From positions 1 through 64,000 of the forward strand of contig JAUZNZ010000017.1 of the NCBI GenBank assembly GCA_030706735.1: 64,000 bases of DNA, written 5' to 3'. Below are positions 50,886-60,236 of the stretch, one piece after another; positions within the stretch are counted from its first letter, which is position 1; every line of letters begins with the position of its first letter. Source of the DNA: Bacteroidota bacterium (GTDB lineage Bacteria; Bacteroidota; Bacteroidia; Chitinophagales; Chitinophagaceae). The notes beneath the pieces were generated by a model that was not told the origin of the DNA, made no database searches, and saw nothing but the letters and a program-made list of their open reading frames with translations. The position numbers and the translations under genes are program-made.

Positions 50886-52373
50886 ATGGATAATATGAAA
50901 CCTATTCTCTTTTATGCGCTGATCCTTTTCATCGGCCTGCCGGGTTGCAAGAAAATGGAATATTTCCAGACCAATCCCAACGCCCCGTCGAAGCCGATAC
51001 CCAGTTCCCTGCTTACGGATCTCGAAAAGAATCTCTTTCAATTCTCTTCCCTATCGAGCAACGGCACGAATGAGGGGGCCTTTCCTTTTGCCATCGCGTC
51101 CGCCCTGCAATACAATGTAGGCTTCAGCAATCACTCCATCCTCACCCAATCCTATCAATGGGCGACGAATTCCATGGATGAATACCTGCAGATCAGCGAT
51201 GCCCAGGCGATGATCGGGGCGGCGGGCGCGAACAAAAGCTACATTGCCGTGGGCAAGCTGTTTATCGCCATCCAATATTATTCGCTGACGAACAAATTCG
51301 GGGATGTTCCCTGTTCGCAGGCTGTGCAGTTAAAAAATGGGGTCGGCAGCCCGGTGTACGATGCGCAGAAGGTCGTGTACCAAACCATCCTGGCCGACCT
51401 CGATACAGCCAATACCCTGCTGGCCCTAAACCAGGGGGTTCTCGCGGGAGACTTTATTTACAACGGGAACCTGTCGCAATGGCGAAAATTCGTCAATTCC
51501 TTTCGTCTCCGGGTTATCCTATCGCTGTCCAATAAGACGGGCGATGACCTGGCCCCGAAGGCGTTATTTGCCGCCGTCATGAGCAACCCGGCGCAATATC
51601 CCGTCTTTACCAGCAATGCGGACAATGCCCGGCAATTGACCAGTACCGTGACGCCTACTCCATTCTACAATAACCCGGAATATGTCTATTACGGGTTGGG
51701 GAAGTCGTTTGCCGATAGCCTGATCCTTTATAAGGATCCCCGGATCGTACATTGGGCGAATATCACCAATGCGGCCGCCACGGCAGGCTTATCCATCTAT
51801 GATTACGATGCGTATGCCGGGTTGCCTGCGGACGCCTCCAATTCCGTCAATACGGCCAATGCCGTGAAGGCTTCGCCGCCAAACAGCAATTATTTCTCGC
51901 AGGCGAATTACGAACCCAATCTCTTTATGGGCTTTTATGAGGTCAATTTCCTGGCGGCCGAGGGGATCGCCAGGGGATGGTGGACCGGCGCAAACCCGGC
52001 CACCTATTATAACCAGGGCATCACTGCCTCGCTTGCCTTCTACAATATTCCGCAGGATACGATCACCAGGTACCTGGCGGGGCCGCAGGTCGTCTACAAT
52101 CCGGCGACGGGACTTAATCAGATCCTTTTCCAACGCTTCCTCGCAGGAGTGTACAACTCGGGGTACGAGCCTTACTTCACCCAACGCCGGACGGGGTACC
52201 CCGCGATGGCGCTGGCAGGTCCGGGCATTCCCGGGCACCAGGAACCCCTGCGCTGGCAGTATCCCGTCGGGGAATATACGCTCAACGGCGTCCATGTCAA
52301 GGCTGCCGTGACCAGTCAATACCCGGGTGGGGACCTCATCACCGAGAAGATGTGGGTGCTGATCCCGGAATAA
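50886..52373 (+). CDS. SusD/RagB-family outer-membrane lipoprotein
   Basis: The protein has 495 residues. The lipoprotein signal ends GLPGC (Cys21), followed by KKMEYFQTNPNAPSKPIPSS. The SusD-like TPR scaffold is of the second SusD family type (SusD/RagB-like, TNPN motif), with YIAVGKLFIAIQYYSLTNKF, GDVPCSQAVQ and FLAAEGIARGWW. It caps the SusC barrel and binds ligand. The gene is 6 nt after the SusC stop, and its own end overlaps the frame upstream of the LVIVD gene. Confidence 0.94.
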   Translation: MDNMKPILFYALILFIGLPGCKKMEYFQTNPNAPSKPIPSSLLTDLEKNLFQFSSLSSNGTNEGAFPFAIASALQYNVGFSNHSILTQSYQWATNSMDEYLQISDAQAMIGAAGANKSYIAVGKLFIAIQYYSLTNKFGDVPCSQAVQLKNGVGSPVYDAQKVVYQTILADLDTANTLLALNQGVLAGDFIYNGNLSQWRKFVNSFRLRVILSLSNKTGDDLAPKALFAAVMSNPAQYPVFTSNADNARQLTSTVTPTPFYNNPEYVYYGLGKSFADSLILYKDPRIVHWANITNAAATAGLSIYDYDAYAGLPADASNSVNTANAVKASPPNSNYFSQANYEPNLFMGFYEVNFLAAEGIARGWWTGANPATYYNQGITASLAFYNIPQDTITRYLAGPQVVYNPATGLNQILFQRFLAGVYNSGYEPYFTQRRTGYPAMALAGPGIPGHQEPLRWQYPVGEYTLNGVHVKAAVTSQYPGGDLITEKMWVLIPE

Positions 52374-52402
52374 GATACCAGAACCAATTAAATCGCCAAA
52401 CC

Positions 52403-54439
52403 ATGCGAACTCAAATCGCCATTTGTCTCCTGTTGATCTTTATGGGATCGGCAAATCCTCTGTTAGCCCATGACATTCCCTGGAAGGTCTCCGAGATCAT
52501 ACCGGGCGGACGGATCGACGCCATCGCCTATGCGGGAAATCGGGTCGTCATTGCGGGCACGAGGAGTCCCAATCCCGGATGGATCTTTTACAGTACCGAT
52601 AACGGCGTCAACTGGCAAAAGGGCCAGCAGTTAGCGTCCTCTGAAAAACGCACGGGCATCACCTGCGTTGCCTGTTCGGCCAACGGGTTATGTTTTGCCC
52701 TCAACGAAAGCTCTGAATTGTATCGCTCGACGGACTATGGAAAAACCTGGGCGAGGATCGGCAAGGTTTCCACGGGCGTGAACCAGAAAGGCGGCGTGTT
52801 ATCCTATGGCCTTCTCGTGACCAAACAGGGAACCTTGTTGATCAGCGATACCAACACCGATGGAGGATATGTATACCGAAGCACCGATGAGGGAAGGTCC
52901 TTTACCCGGGTTGGTCCGGTCTCGACGAGGGGGTTGTATCGCTTTGAAACGGTACGCGATGGGGTCATGGTCAATGGATGGGCGGGCGGCCTCTACAAGA
53001 GCGTGGACGATGGCCTGAGCTGGGAGCTATGGAGTCAAATGGATACCACGGCCCTCTATGCCACGGAATTCATGCGGCCGGAGACGATCGTCCAGGCCAG
53101 CGAGTCCGGGTATATCTTCACGGCCGACCAGGATAAGAAGGAAAAATTTACGACCCTGCAGCAGCCGGGCGGAGCAGCGGATGATTTTGCGTATATCGGA
53201 TATAATACGCTGATCTATTCGACCTATACCGGATCGAAGAGCGTTTTTATCTCCTATGACAGGGGAAAGTCCTGGGTCGATGAGGGACCGGTCCCGACGG
53301 GCGTTGCCGGGGACTGGCTGGACCATGTGATCCCGATGGAACTAGGGGATTCCGTGATCGCCATCGGCGGAACGAACAAGGGTTTTATCGTACGCGCGGC
53401 GTTTGCGCGTTCCAGCTTATATGCCAAAACATTCGACAGTAAGAAGTATGCCTATAATGAGACCTTCAGGCAGGATCTTGGGAAGGGGCTCGTCGGCAGT
53501 CTTTTCGATCCAAAAGAACTGGATGAGGGAGAAGATGTCCTGATCGATGGAAAGTATGCCTATGTCCCGTGCAGGGGGAGCAATAACCTGGCCGTGATCG
53601 ATATTTCCGACCCGGCAAACCCTTTGCTGGCCTCGAGCTTCCGCGATCCGGAATTGATCGACGCCATGGGCGTCGCCAAACATGGAAATTATCTTTACCT
53701 GGTATCATTCTCCAACCACAAGTGTCTTGTGCTCGACGCGAAGGATCCGGGGAGGCTTAAAAAACTGTTTGCCTTTACCGTCGGCACCGAAGGCCCCACC
53801 CCGGACCGCTTGAGGAAGGTTGTTTACCAGGACGGGTATCTCTACTTTACCCATAGCAGCGAAGGAAAACTATATATCGCCGATGCGCATGACCCGGCCC
53901 GCCCAACGCTCATCAGCGACGTCAAAACGGGTGATGGGGCTTTCGCTGTTTTTGTGAGGGGAAAATATGCCTATGTGGGCGGGTGTTTCCCGGGCAGTTC
54001 GTTAAAGGTGATCGACGTGTCGGACAAAAAAAATCCGAGGGTGGTATCTACACTGGCCGACTCGGCACGTTATGGGTGCACGTGCAGCTTCCAATCCGAG
54101 GGTAACCGGCTTATAGCCATTGCCTATTCTTCCAATTCACTCACCGTTTATGATATTTCGGACCCTTCGAGACCGCGGGAAGAAGGATTTATCCAATCGG
54201 ATCAACTATATGGACCCAACCGTCTGGCGTTGATCGGAAAGAAGGCGTATATGATCAATTCCATCAACGATTGTCTTGTCGAGCTGGATCTTTCCTCTCC
54301 TGCCAAACCGGCCATTGACTGGGTCGTGCCATCCTGGAAGCTGAAAAAAGTGTATGGGATGACGGCCAAAGACGGTTTGTTGTATATGGTCGGACGAGAT
54401 TCGAGATATTTTTTGGTGATCGATCCGGCGAGGTATTGA
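52403..54439 (+). CDS. Secreted BNR/beta-propeller plus LVIVD-repeat protein of the SusCD operon
   Basis: The start is chosen at the ATG at 52403 (MRTQIAICLLLIFMG), 678 residues, with a signal ending LLAHD; an upstream frame overlapping SusD is not signal-like. The N-terminal half has BNR/sialidase-like Asp-box blades (YSTDNGVNWQKG, RSTDYGKTWARI, RSTDEGRSFTRV, SYDRGKSWVDEG). The C-terminal half has LVIVD repeats (GKYAYVPCRGSNNLAVIDIS, GKYAYVGGCFPGSSLKVIDV, NSLTVYDISDPSRP). Catalytic residues of sialidases are not evident. It is probably the surface or periplasmic accessory binding protein for the SusCD substrate. Confidence 0.85.
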   Translation: MRTQIAICLLLIFMGSANPLLAHDIPWKVSEIIPGGRIDAIAYAGNRVVIAGTRSPNPGWIFYSTDNGVNWQKGQQLASSEKRTGITCVACSANGLCFALNESSELYRSTDYGKTWARIGKVSTGVNQKGGVLSYGLLVTKQGTLLISDTNTDGGYVYRSTDEGRSFTRVGPVSTRGLYRFETVRDGVMVNGWAGGLYKSVDDGLSWELWSQMDTTALYATEFMRPETIVQASESGYIFTADQDKKEKFTTLQQPGGAADDFAYIGYNTLIYSTYTGSKSVFISYDRGKSWVDEGPVPTGVAGDWLDHVIPMELGDSVIAIGGTNKGFIVRAAFARSSLYAKTFDSKKYAYNETFRQDLGKGLVGSLFDPKELDEGEDVLIDGKYAYVPCRGSNNLAVIDISDPANPLLASSFRDPELIDAMGVAKHGNYLYLVSFSNHKCLVLDAKDPGRLKKLFAFTVGTEGPTPDRLRKVVYQDGYLYFTHSSEGKLYIADAHDPARPTLISDVKTGDGAFAVFVRGKYAYVGGCFPGSSLKVIDVSDKKNPRVVSTLADSARYGCTCSFQSEGNRLIAIAYSSNSLTVYDISDPSRPREEGFIQSDQLYGPNRLALIGKKAYMINSINDCLVELDLSSPAKPAIDWVVPSWKLKKVYGMTAKDGLLYMVGRDSRYFLVIDPARY

Positions 54440-54560
54440 ATGCATCCGGCACATAGTGTAGAACTAATTGCCCAGCGTATAATTAGGTAGTAACTCTTAT
54501 TGCCTCGTTTAGGTGTGGCTCGCCATTTGAGTGAGACAAGGGGAATCGACACCCGGCAAT

Positions 54561-56156
54561 ATGAAAAGTATCTACCTCCTCTTCTTCCCGCTACTGACCT
54601 GCGGGGTGCTCTCCGCGCAAAATCCGCTCAAAGACACGATCGTTCCGTCCAAGGGCCATATTAAGGAGCAATTGGACTCGATCAAGAAGGAAAAGGTCAA
54701 AATCGCCTCGGATAGCGCCGGGAACGGGAACCAACCGGCAAAATCCCGTTTTATCGACACCACGAAGCTGAACAAGTACGGCGATCTGCTGAACGACGAT
54801 CCGGAGTTCACGAAAAAAACGAGCGTGCTGACGCCCGCCCTCGAAGTGGTCGGCATGAGCGTGGTATTGAACGTGGTCGATCGGACGGTGATGCACCTGG
54901 AATTCGCCAATGTGGATCCCCATACCTGGAGCAGAACGCTGAAGGCGGGCTTTCCATGGACGAATGGCTGGGAATGGGACCAGGACCGGTTCGGCAACAA
55001 CTTCCTATCCCATCCCATGACGGGTAGTTTCTATTTCAATGCGGCGCGTGCGAACGGCTTTAATTTCTGGCAATCGGCGCCGATCGTTTTCGCCGGCAGT
55101 TACATGTGGAAGATCTTTGGAGAGAACGGGACCCCGGAGCGGGAAGACCTGATCAATACGACCGTCGATGGGATCCTGCTTGGAGAGACTACGTACCGGC
55201 TAAGTTCCAATATCCTCGACGACCGGACGACCGGCGCGGAGCGGGTGTTCCGGGAGATCGCCGCAGGCCTGGTGGACCCGATCAGGGGCTTCAACCGGCT
55301 GTTCCAGGGGAAGTGCACGCGTCGTACCAATAAGGAGGTCTACCAAAAGGAGCCTGTCAACATTACTTTTTATGCCGGCGTTCATGCCATAAACAACCAG
55401 ACCAATCATCTTCTTTCCGGCCATAACGACGAGATGCTGAACATACAGCTCAATTACGGCAACCCGTTCGAGGTGCGTTCCAGAAAACCCTTCGACTTCT
55501 TCCGGTTCCGTGCGGAACTGAATTTCGGCGTGGGCCGTAAGGTAGTCGACAATATTACCGGTTACGGCGTGTTGCTGGCCAAGAACTATCAGTGGGGTAA
55601 GGTGGCGGCGCTGCTTGGCGGCTTCCAATACTACGATTACTACGATACGAAGGCGTTCGAGTTATCGACCACGGCCTTCGGACCGGGTCTGATCACGAAG
55701 GTACCCCTGGGCAAGACCTGGAGCCTCTATACCAATTTCCACCTCGCCTTTGCGCCGTTTGCCGGAAGCAGTGTGGGACCGGTCACCGATACCACGCTCT
55801 ACCGGGATTACCGCTTCGCCTTTGGCTGGCAGGGAAAGATCGAAAGCATGATCAATTTCGGAAAGATCGGCACGTTGACCCTACTCTATTACTATTACAT
55901 GATCCATGCCTTCGACAATACCGGGAAGGACGAATCCAAGGTGGGCACACTAGGCAATAACTATATCAGCATTCTCAAGCCCAGGGTGACGGTTCACCTC
56001 TATAAGAACCTGAGCATCGGCGCCGAGCAAACGGTCTACCTAAACGATCATGTCGACAATGGCGTGCAGAACCTGCACTTTACGCAAACCGAGCAGCGCA
56101 TCTTCCTTATGCTCTATTGGGACGATCCCCAGCGCCGGCAGCATTACAATTTATAA
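54561..56156 (+). CDS. DUF3943 family protein
   Basis: The start is chosen at the ATG at 54561 (MKSIYLLFFPLLTCGVLSAQ), 531 residues with a signal peptide. A Lys/Ser-rich linker precedes the DUF3943 core: GWEWDQDRFGNNFLSHPMTG, SFYFNAARANGFNFWQSAPI, GSYMWKIFGENGTPEREDLI and TTVDGILLGETTYRLSSNIL. The C-terminal half is a beta-barrel-like stretch with aromatic strand ends. The family is proposed to be an outer-membrane protein. It is convergent with the PAP2 gene, 6 nt apart, an association also seen in relatives. Confidence 0.88.
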   Translation: MKSIYLLFFPLLTCGVLSAQNPLKDTIVPSKGHIKEQLDSIKKEKVKIASDSAGNGNQPAKSRFIDTTKLNKYGDLLNDDPEFTKKTSVLTPALEVVGMSVVLNVVDRTVMHLEFANVDPHTWSRTLKAGFPWTNGWEWDQDRFGNNFLSHPMTGSFYFNAARANGFNFWQSAPIVFAGSYMWKIFGENGTPEREDLINTTVDGILLGETTYRLSSNILDDRTTGAERVFREIAAGLVDPIRGFNRLFQGKCTRRTNKEVYQKEPVNITFYAGVHAINNQTNHLLSGHNDEMLNIQLNYGNPFEVRSRKPFDFFRFRAELNFGVGRKVVDNITGYGVLLAKNYQWGKVAALLGGFQYYDYYDTKAFELSTTAFGPGLITKVPLGKTWSLYTNFHLAFAPFAGSSVGPVTDTTLYRDYRFAFGWQGKIESMINFGKIGTLTLLYYYYMIHAFDNTGKDESKVGTLGNNYISILKPRVTVHLYKNLSIGAEQTVYLNDHVDNGVQNLHFTQTEQRIFLMLYWDDPQRRQHYNL

Positions 56157-56162
56157 TGGGCT

Positions 56163-57140
56163 TCAGCGGTGGAAGGTGTAGATCAGTCCCGGCATCAGGA
56201 CATGGTTCTCATAATTCAGGTTGAGGCTGAGCGTCGCTTTCTTTTTCGCCTTCTCGTTCTGGATCTTCGCATACCGATGATAATTATTCACGACCTGTCT
56301 GCCGCATAAGAAGCCGAGGGCGGCGCCGGCGATCACGTCGGAGGCCCAGTGCTGATTCTCCGTGATGCGACTCAGGCCAACGAGGGTGGCGGCGGAATAG
56401 GCAATGATCGGGACGATACGCTGGCTGCGATATTCCATGGCGAATACCGTTGCCGCGGCAAAGATGACCGTGGTATGTCCGGAGGGGAAGGAGACGAAGG
56501 AGGCCGTGTGATGCTGCAGACTGTAAAAAGGCCCGTGAAAGCTATTTGCATTCAACTTCGACGTAGGGTCATAAAAGGAGGGTCGCTGCCGGGAAGTCAG
56601 GTATTTAACGACGGTCTCGATGGATGCGGCGGTAATATAGGCCTGTGTAGCGAGCAGGGTGGTCGTCTTTTCTTTTTCTCTTTTGAAGATCAGCCCGTAG
56701 GCGCCCAGTGCGGCCAGGGTATATCCTTCGTAGGACCCGCCAAATTGGGTGACGTAGGAACTGATGTTTACCACGGTCGGATTATTGTTGCGGATATTGA
56801 CCGCGGCCTTGTTGATCGGATGGTCGGCGAAGAGCATCACTCCGGCGAGGCCGGCGCCAAAGGCGCCTACTTTCAGCCAATCGCTCCCGGAGAGCCTGAA
56901 GGGCACCGTTATCTGTTGCTTGATGTCATCGTAGACCAGGATGGCGTATACTTTTGGCGTTATCTTCGTCGTCTCATTATAGGCTGAGGGCGCCACCACA
57001 TTCTTTTGGTTGCCGCCGAGCGAGTCCGCCTTCTTACCCAGGCTGTCCAGCTTCTTGGTCAGGCTGTCCGTTTTTTGCGCCATGATCAAGGCAGGCGCCA
57101 GCAAGAGCAGCAACCCAAAAAAAATCGATCGTTGTTTCAT
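56163..57140 (-). CDS. PAP2-superfamily membrane/periplasmic phosphatase
   Basis: The protein has 325 residues. The signal is MKQRSIFFGLLLLLAPALIM, followed by a Lys/Asp/Ser heptad-like repeat (TDSLTKKLDSLGKKADSLGG). The three PAP2 motifs are KYLTSRQRPSFYDP, FPSGHTTVIFAAA, and SRITENQHWASDVIAG, which carries the catalytic His. Several hydrophobic helices lie between. Such enzymes hydrolyse lipid phosphates or undecaprenyl diphosphate; the substrate here is not known. It is convergent with the DUF3943 gene. Confidence 0.9.
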   Translation of the reverse strand: MKQRSIFFGLLLLLAPALIMAQKTDSLTKKLDSLGKKADSLGGNQKNVVAPSAYNETTKITPKVYAILVYDDIKQQITVPFRLSGSDWLKVGAFGAGLAGVMLFADHPINKAAVNIRNNNPTVVNISSYVTQFGGSYEGYTLAALGAYGLIFKREKEKTTTLLATQAYITAASIETVVKYLTSRQRPSFYDPTSKLNANSFHGPFYSLQHHTASFVSFPSGHTTVIFAAATVFAMEYRSQRIVPIIAYSAATLVGLSRITENQHWASDVIAGAALGFLCGRQVVNNYHRYAKIQNEKAKKKATLSLNLNYENHVLMPGLIYTFHR

Positions 57141-57325
57141 GCTTCGGGTTTTAGACGGTCGTCAGGAGTGTAACCTTTGTTGCATAGGATTTAGCAAAAC
57201 GTAAGCCGGTTTGATCCTGTCGCCGACAGGGGCCTAATTGATTGAAGTTAGGGCCATTTTGAGCGCCCATTCCGTCGATCCGCGTGATTTCCCCGCCATG
57301 TTGAGTATAATTTTCCTCAGGGACC

Positions 57326-60187
57326 CTATCTGGCTACGGGCGGCCGGGCGCTGTAGCCCTGCGATAGCAGGTTGAGCGGAAGGATCAGCTCCCATTGGTT
57401 CGGATCGCGGCCTCCCAGGTCGGGATCGAGGAGACGGCTGTACCGGATGCCGAAGCTGATCGGCAGCTCATTCCACCACTTCGTATCGAAAAAGATCTCG
57501 GTGCCGCAGGACCGGAAATCGGCGGCGAAGATGCTATTATCGGTGTAGAAGTCCCGGACATGGCTATAGTCATAGAACAGGTTGGCGCGTATGCGAAGGA
57601 AGTACACGAGATTCCCGAAGCCCCAGTCGGGATAGGCGAGCGGAAAATGGTAATTGGCGGCGAGCCGGTACATGCGATACAGATTATAGACCGTATATCC
57701 CCTGGAAAAAGGGAAGCCGTTCGCAAAGCCCCCGTTATTGAACTTATCCCTCCCTTGTGCGGCGCCGCCCAGCACGATGCTGTGCGTCGGCGCGGCGCCG
57801 GGCAGGTACAGGTAGGCGGAGGCGAGCAACTGCTGGCCGGCGGGCGCCATGTCCAGCGCACGATCGTAGGTGAGCAACAGGGTTTGTGCGAATCGCGGAT
57901 AGATCTGCTGCTGGGCTTGCTGGACCTGGTTTGAGAGGCTGACAAAGGAGCGCAGGTAGCTGAAACTGCGATCCGCCAGCGAATCCTTGTACTTGCCCGT
58001 GAAATACTGCCGTTCATAGACGTAGTCGGTGCCGAATTGCAGGGAGGTATTGGTCCTGCCCCGCGTGAAGGTCAGCGGCACGCTGTAGCCGACATAGGAG
58101 TTCATTTCGTTCCAATACAGGGTCCCCGAGCGGACCTGGGTGTTGCGGTTAAAAATATAATCATAGCCTATGTCGAGCCATGGAAAGAGCGCTCCGTAGG
58201 TGGCGTCGGCGCCGACCTGGGTAAATTGTTCGTTGCGGTTGTAGTTGACATAGACTTCGCCCTGCAGGGTATTGAGGATATTCTCGCTGACCAGCGAGTA
58301 CTGGTAATTGGGATCGCTGATATAGGGCCGCCAGCTATGGATATTGAGCAGGTGAACCGATGCGGGGTAATCCTTCACCGGATAGTGGCCCGCCGGAATC
58401 CCGTCGAGCAGGTGTGCCGGGCCGGCGTCGAGGGAATCGATGCCTTGTGTGGACAGGGGGCGATCCCAGTCGGCGGCAGACAAAGGCTGCAAGGCCCATT
58501 GCGCCGCCGAAACCGTGCGCATCGTCATTCCGACCGCGGTAAATTCGGACCAGGCGTATTGGCCGCCGTCGCCGTGGAAGGCGTATTGACCAATGGGGTT
58601 GCCCTTTTGCGGCAGCATGACCTGGTACAGTTGGCCGCCGGTCACGGCGAATATCTTGTCCCTTCCCTCATGGGAGGCCGTAAACCAGATCGTGTCGTGC
58701 GCGGCCGAGAGGGTCACGGATGGATAGCCGATGGTCTGCCAGGTGAAGGGCGTGAGCAGGTTCGTCGAGCCGTCCTGCGTGTTCACCGAGGCCAGCGCCA
58801 TTTGTCCGCGCTCATTGCGAACGGCGGAGACGATCCTGCCGGCCCCGTCGAACTTGGGATAGGTGTAGAAGAGGGCGTCGGGATTGGGTATGGCGCGTTC
58901 CAGTTTGCCGGTGCGGCTGTCCAGGAGGTGCAGCGCGCAGCTGCCGTCGGCGGCCTCCTGCACGGCGACGATGTGCCGGCCGTCCGCTGAAATATCCGGT
59001 GAAAAATAGCGCGTACGGTTTGTTAGCTTGACGTCGACGCCGCTTGACGGGTCGAGCACGCGGATCACGCTGAAGTCCCGCCAGCCCCAGCGTGGATCAC
59101 TCTCATAGGCGGCGTAGACTACTGTATGGTCGCGATAGGAGAAATAATGATCCAGCGAAATGGAGCGGTTGCGAATGACGGTATCGGCGCCGGTGCGGAG
59201 GTCGCGGACGACGAAGGCAGGAATCTGCTTGTAGCTGCTGCGCACGTAGATCAGGCTGTCCCGGCCGATGAACTGGGGGAACTCCTCGTCGGCTACGAAA
59301 TGCCTGTGCTGTTGGGCGAAGGGATCGGGCGCGGCGTCCGACCTTGCCTTGAACCAGGCCAGGGCATCCTGGCGGAACTGGCGGAAGGAAACGCCGGCGT
59401 AGCGTTCGATGGCCTGCTGAAAGGGATAGAACAAGCCGCGAAAGGCCGCGGCGTCGTGGCTTACGCGCTCCCAGAAATCGCGGCCGTATTTTTCGCGGCC
59501 GTAGGCGACCATCATGTACCCGAGCGGGTAGTGGTCGGGCACGTAGTCGCGAAGACTGCCATTGCGAAGCTGCATCCATGAATAGTTCTTATTACCGGCC
59601 CAGAGCGAGCGATAGCCGTCGAAGAAGAACGGGAGGCGGCCCCTACCCTGCGAGCTGACGAGGGTTTCCTGAAAAACGGCGTCCCCTTCCCAGAACCAGT
59701 TCGGCATGGCGAGGCTATTGGCGAGCGCCTGTCCGCTCTCGCCAAACAAATAATAGAAGGCCCCCGACAGACCCACCCGGAAGTTATTATACTGCTCGAC
59801 GTGGCGGTATTCGTGGATCGCGAGTGTCTTCTGCCAGGGAAGGCTGCCCAGGTCGAAGCTGTTCTGTTCCGGTGTCAGCAGGAATTCGCTACGGAAGGGC
59901 GCGAGCGCCACGTAGCCATTGGGTATGATGGTTTGATTCTGGAGGACGATATTGATCTTGCGGGTACGGCCGCCGATGGTGGATACGGTGCTGCTGCCCA
60001 GTTGCCGGACGATGGCCGCCACCTGTTGGGCCTGGCTGTCCAATCCAACCGGGAAGATGACCCGGGCCGTGGGGATATCGATCTGCTTCCATTTCAGGGA
60101 GGGCGGATTGCCGCCGAATTGCTGGGCCGCAAGGCTGCTGGTCATCATGAGGCAGAGTATCCATACTGGTCGGCGCGTTGCGGTCAT
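57326..60187 (-). CDS. Large secreted protein: predicted gluzincin-type metalloprotease, TolB-like propeller and outer-membrane barrel
   Basis: The start is chosen at the ATG at 60187 (MTATRRPVWILCLMMTSSLA), 953 residues with a signal ending AAQQF. Residues 125-129 read H-E-Y-R-H in QKTLAIHEYRHVEQYNNF, and E168 in MPNWFWEGDAVFQE gives a plausible third zinc ligand. TolB-type blades follow (SPDISADGRHIVAVQEA, YTYPKFDGAGRIVSAV). The last about 300 residues have alternating aromatic strands as in surface-antigen barrels (YGALFPWLDIGYDYIFNRN, AADFRSCGTEIFFDTKWW). No family name is certain. It diverges from the glycosyltransferase gene at 60237. Confidence 0.78.
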   Translation of the reverse strand: MTATRRPVWILCLMMTSSLAAQQFGGNPPSLKWKQIDIPTARVIFPVGLDSQAQQVAAIVRQLGSSTVSTIGGRTRKINIVLQNQTIIPNGYVALAPFRSEFLLTPEQNSFDLGSLPWQKTLAIHEYRHVEQYNNFRVGLSGAFYYLFGESGQALANSLAMPNWFWEGDAVFQETLVSSQGRGRLPFFFDGYRSLWAGNKNYSWMQLRNGSLRDYVPDHYPLGYMMVAYGREKYGRDFWERVSHDAAAFRGLFYPFQQAIERYAGVSFRQFRQDALAWFKARSDAAPDPFAQQHRHFVADEEFPQFIGRDSLIYVRSSYKQIPAFVVRDLRTGADTVIRNRSISLDHYFSYRDHTVVYAAYESDPRWGWRDFSVIRVLDPSSGVDVKLTNRTRYFSPDISADGRHIVAVQEAADGSCALHLLDSRTGKLERAIPNPDALFYTYPKFDGAGRIVSAVRNERGQMALASVNTQDGSTNLLTPFTWQTIGYPSVTLSAAHDTIWFTASHEGRDKIFAVTGGQLYQVMLPQKGNPIGQYAFHGDGGQYAWSEFTAVGMTMRTVSAAQWALQPLSAADWDRPLSTQGIDSLDAGPAHLLDGIPAGHYPVKDYPASVHLLNIHSWRPYISDPNYQYSLVSENILNTLQGEVYVNYNRNEQFTQVGADATYGALFPWLDIGYDYIFNRNTQVRSGTLYWNEMNSYVGYSVPLTFTRGRTNTSLQFGTDYVYERQYFTGKYKDSLADRSFSYLRSFVSLSNQVQQAQQQIYPRFAQTLLLTYDRALDMAPAGQQLLASAYLYLPGAAPTHSIVLGGAAQGRDKFNNGGFANGFPFSRGYTVYNLYRMYRLAANYHFPLAYPDWGFGNLVYFLRIRANLFYDYSHVRDFYTDNSIFAADFRSCGTEIFFDTKWWNELPISFGIRYSRLLDPDLGGRDPNQWELILPLNLLSQGYSARPPVAR

Positions 60188-60220
60188 GTGAAGTCGATTA
60201 TGATTGTTGAAATTACTGAT

Positions 60221-60228
60221 TATTTTTG
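60221..60228 (+). promoter_or_regulatory. -7 element of the glycosyltransferase gene
   Basis: TATTTTTG matches TAnnTTTG and ends 8 nt before the ATG at 60237, which helps fix that start over a candidate 33 nt upstream. Confidence 0.4.
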
Positions 60229-60236
60229 CAGCGAGC

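Noticed and set aside
45578-54439. Polysaccharide-utilisation locus with assigned glycan
   Set aside because: No carbohydrate-active enzyme is encoded; the SusCD pair alone does not identify a substrate.
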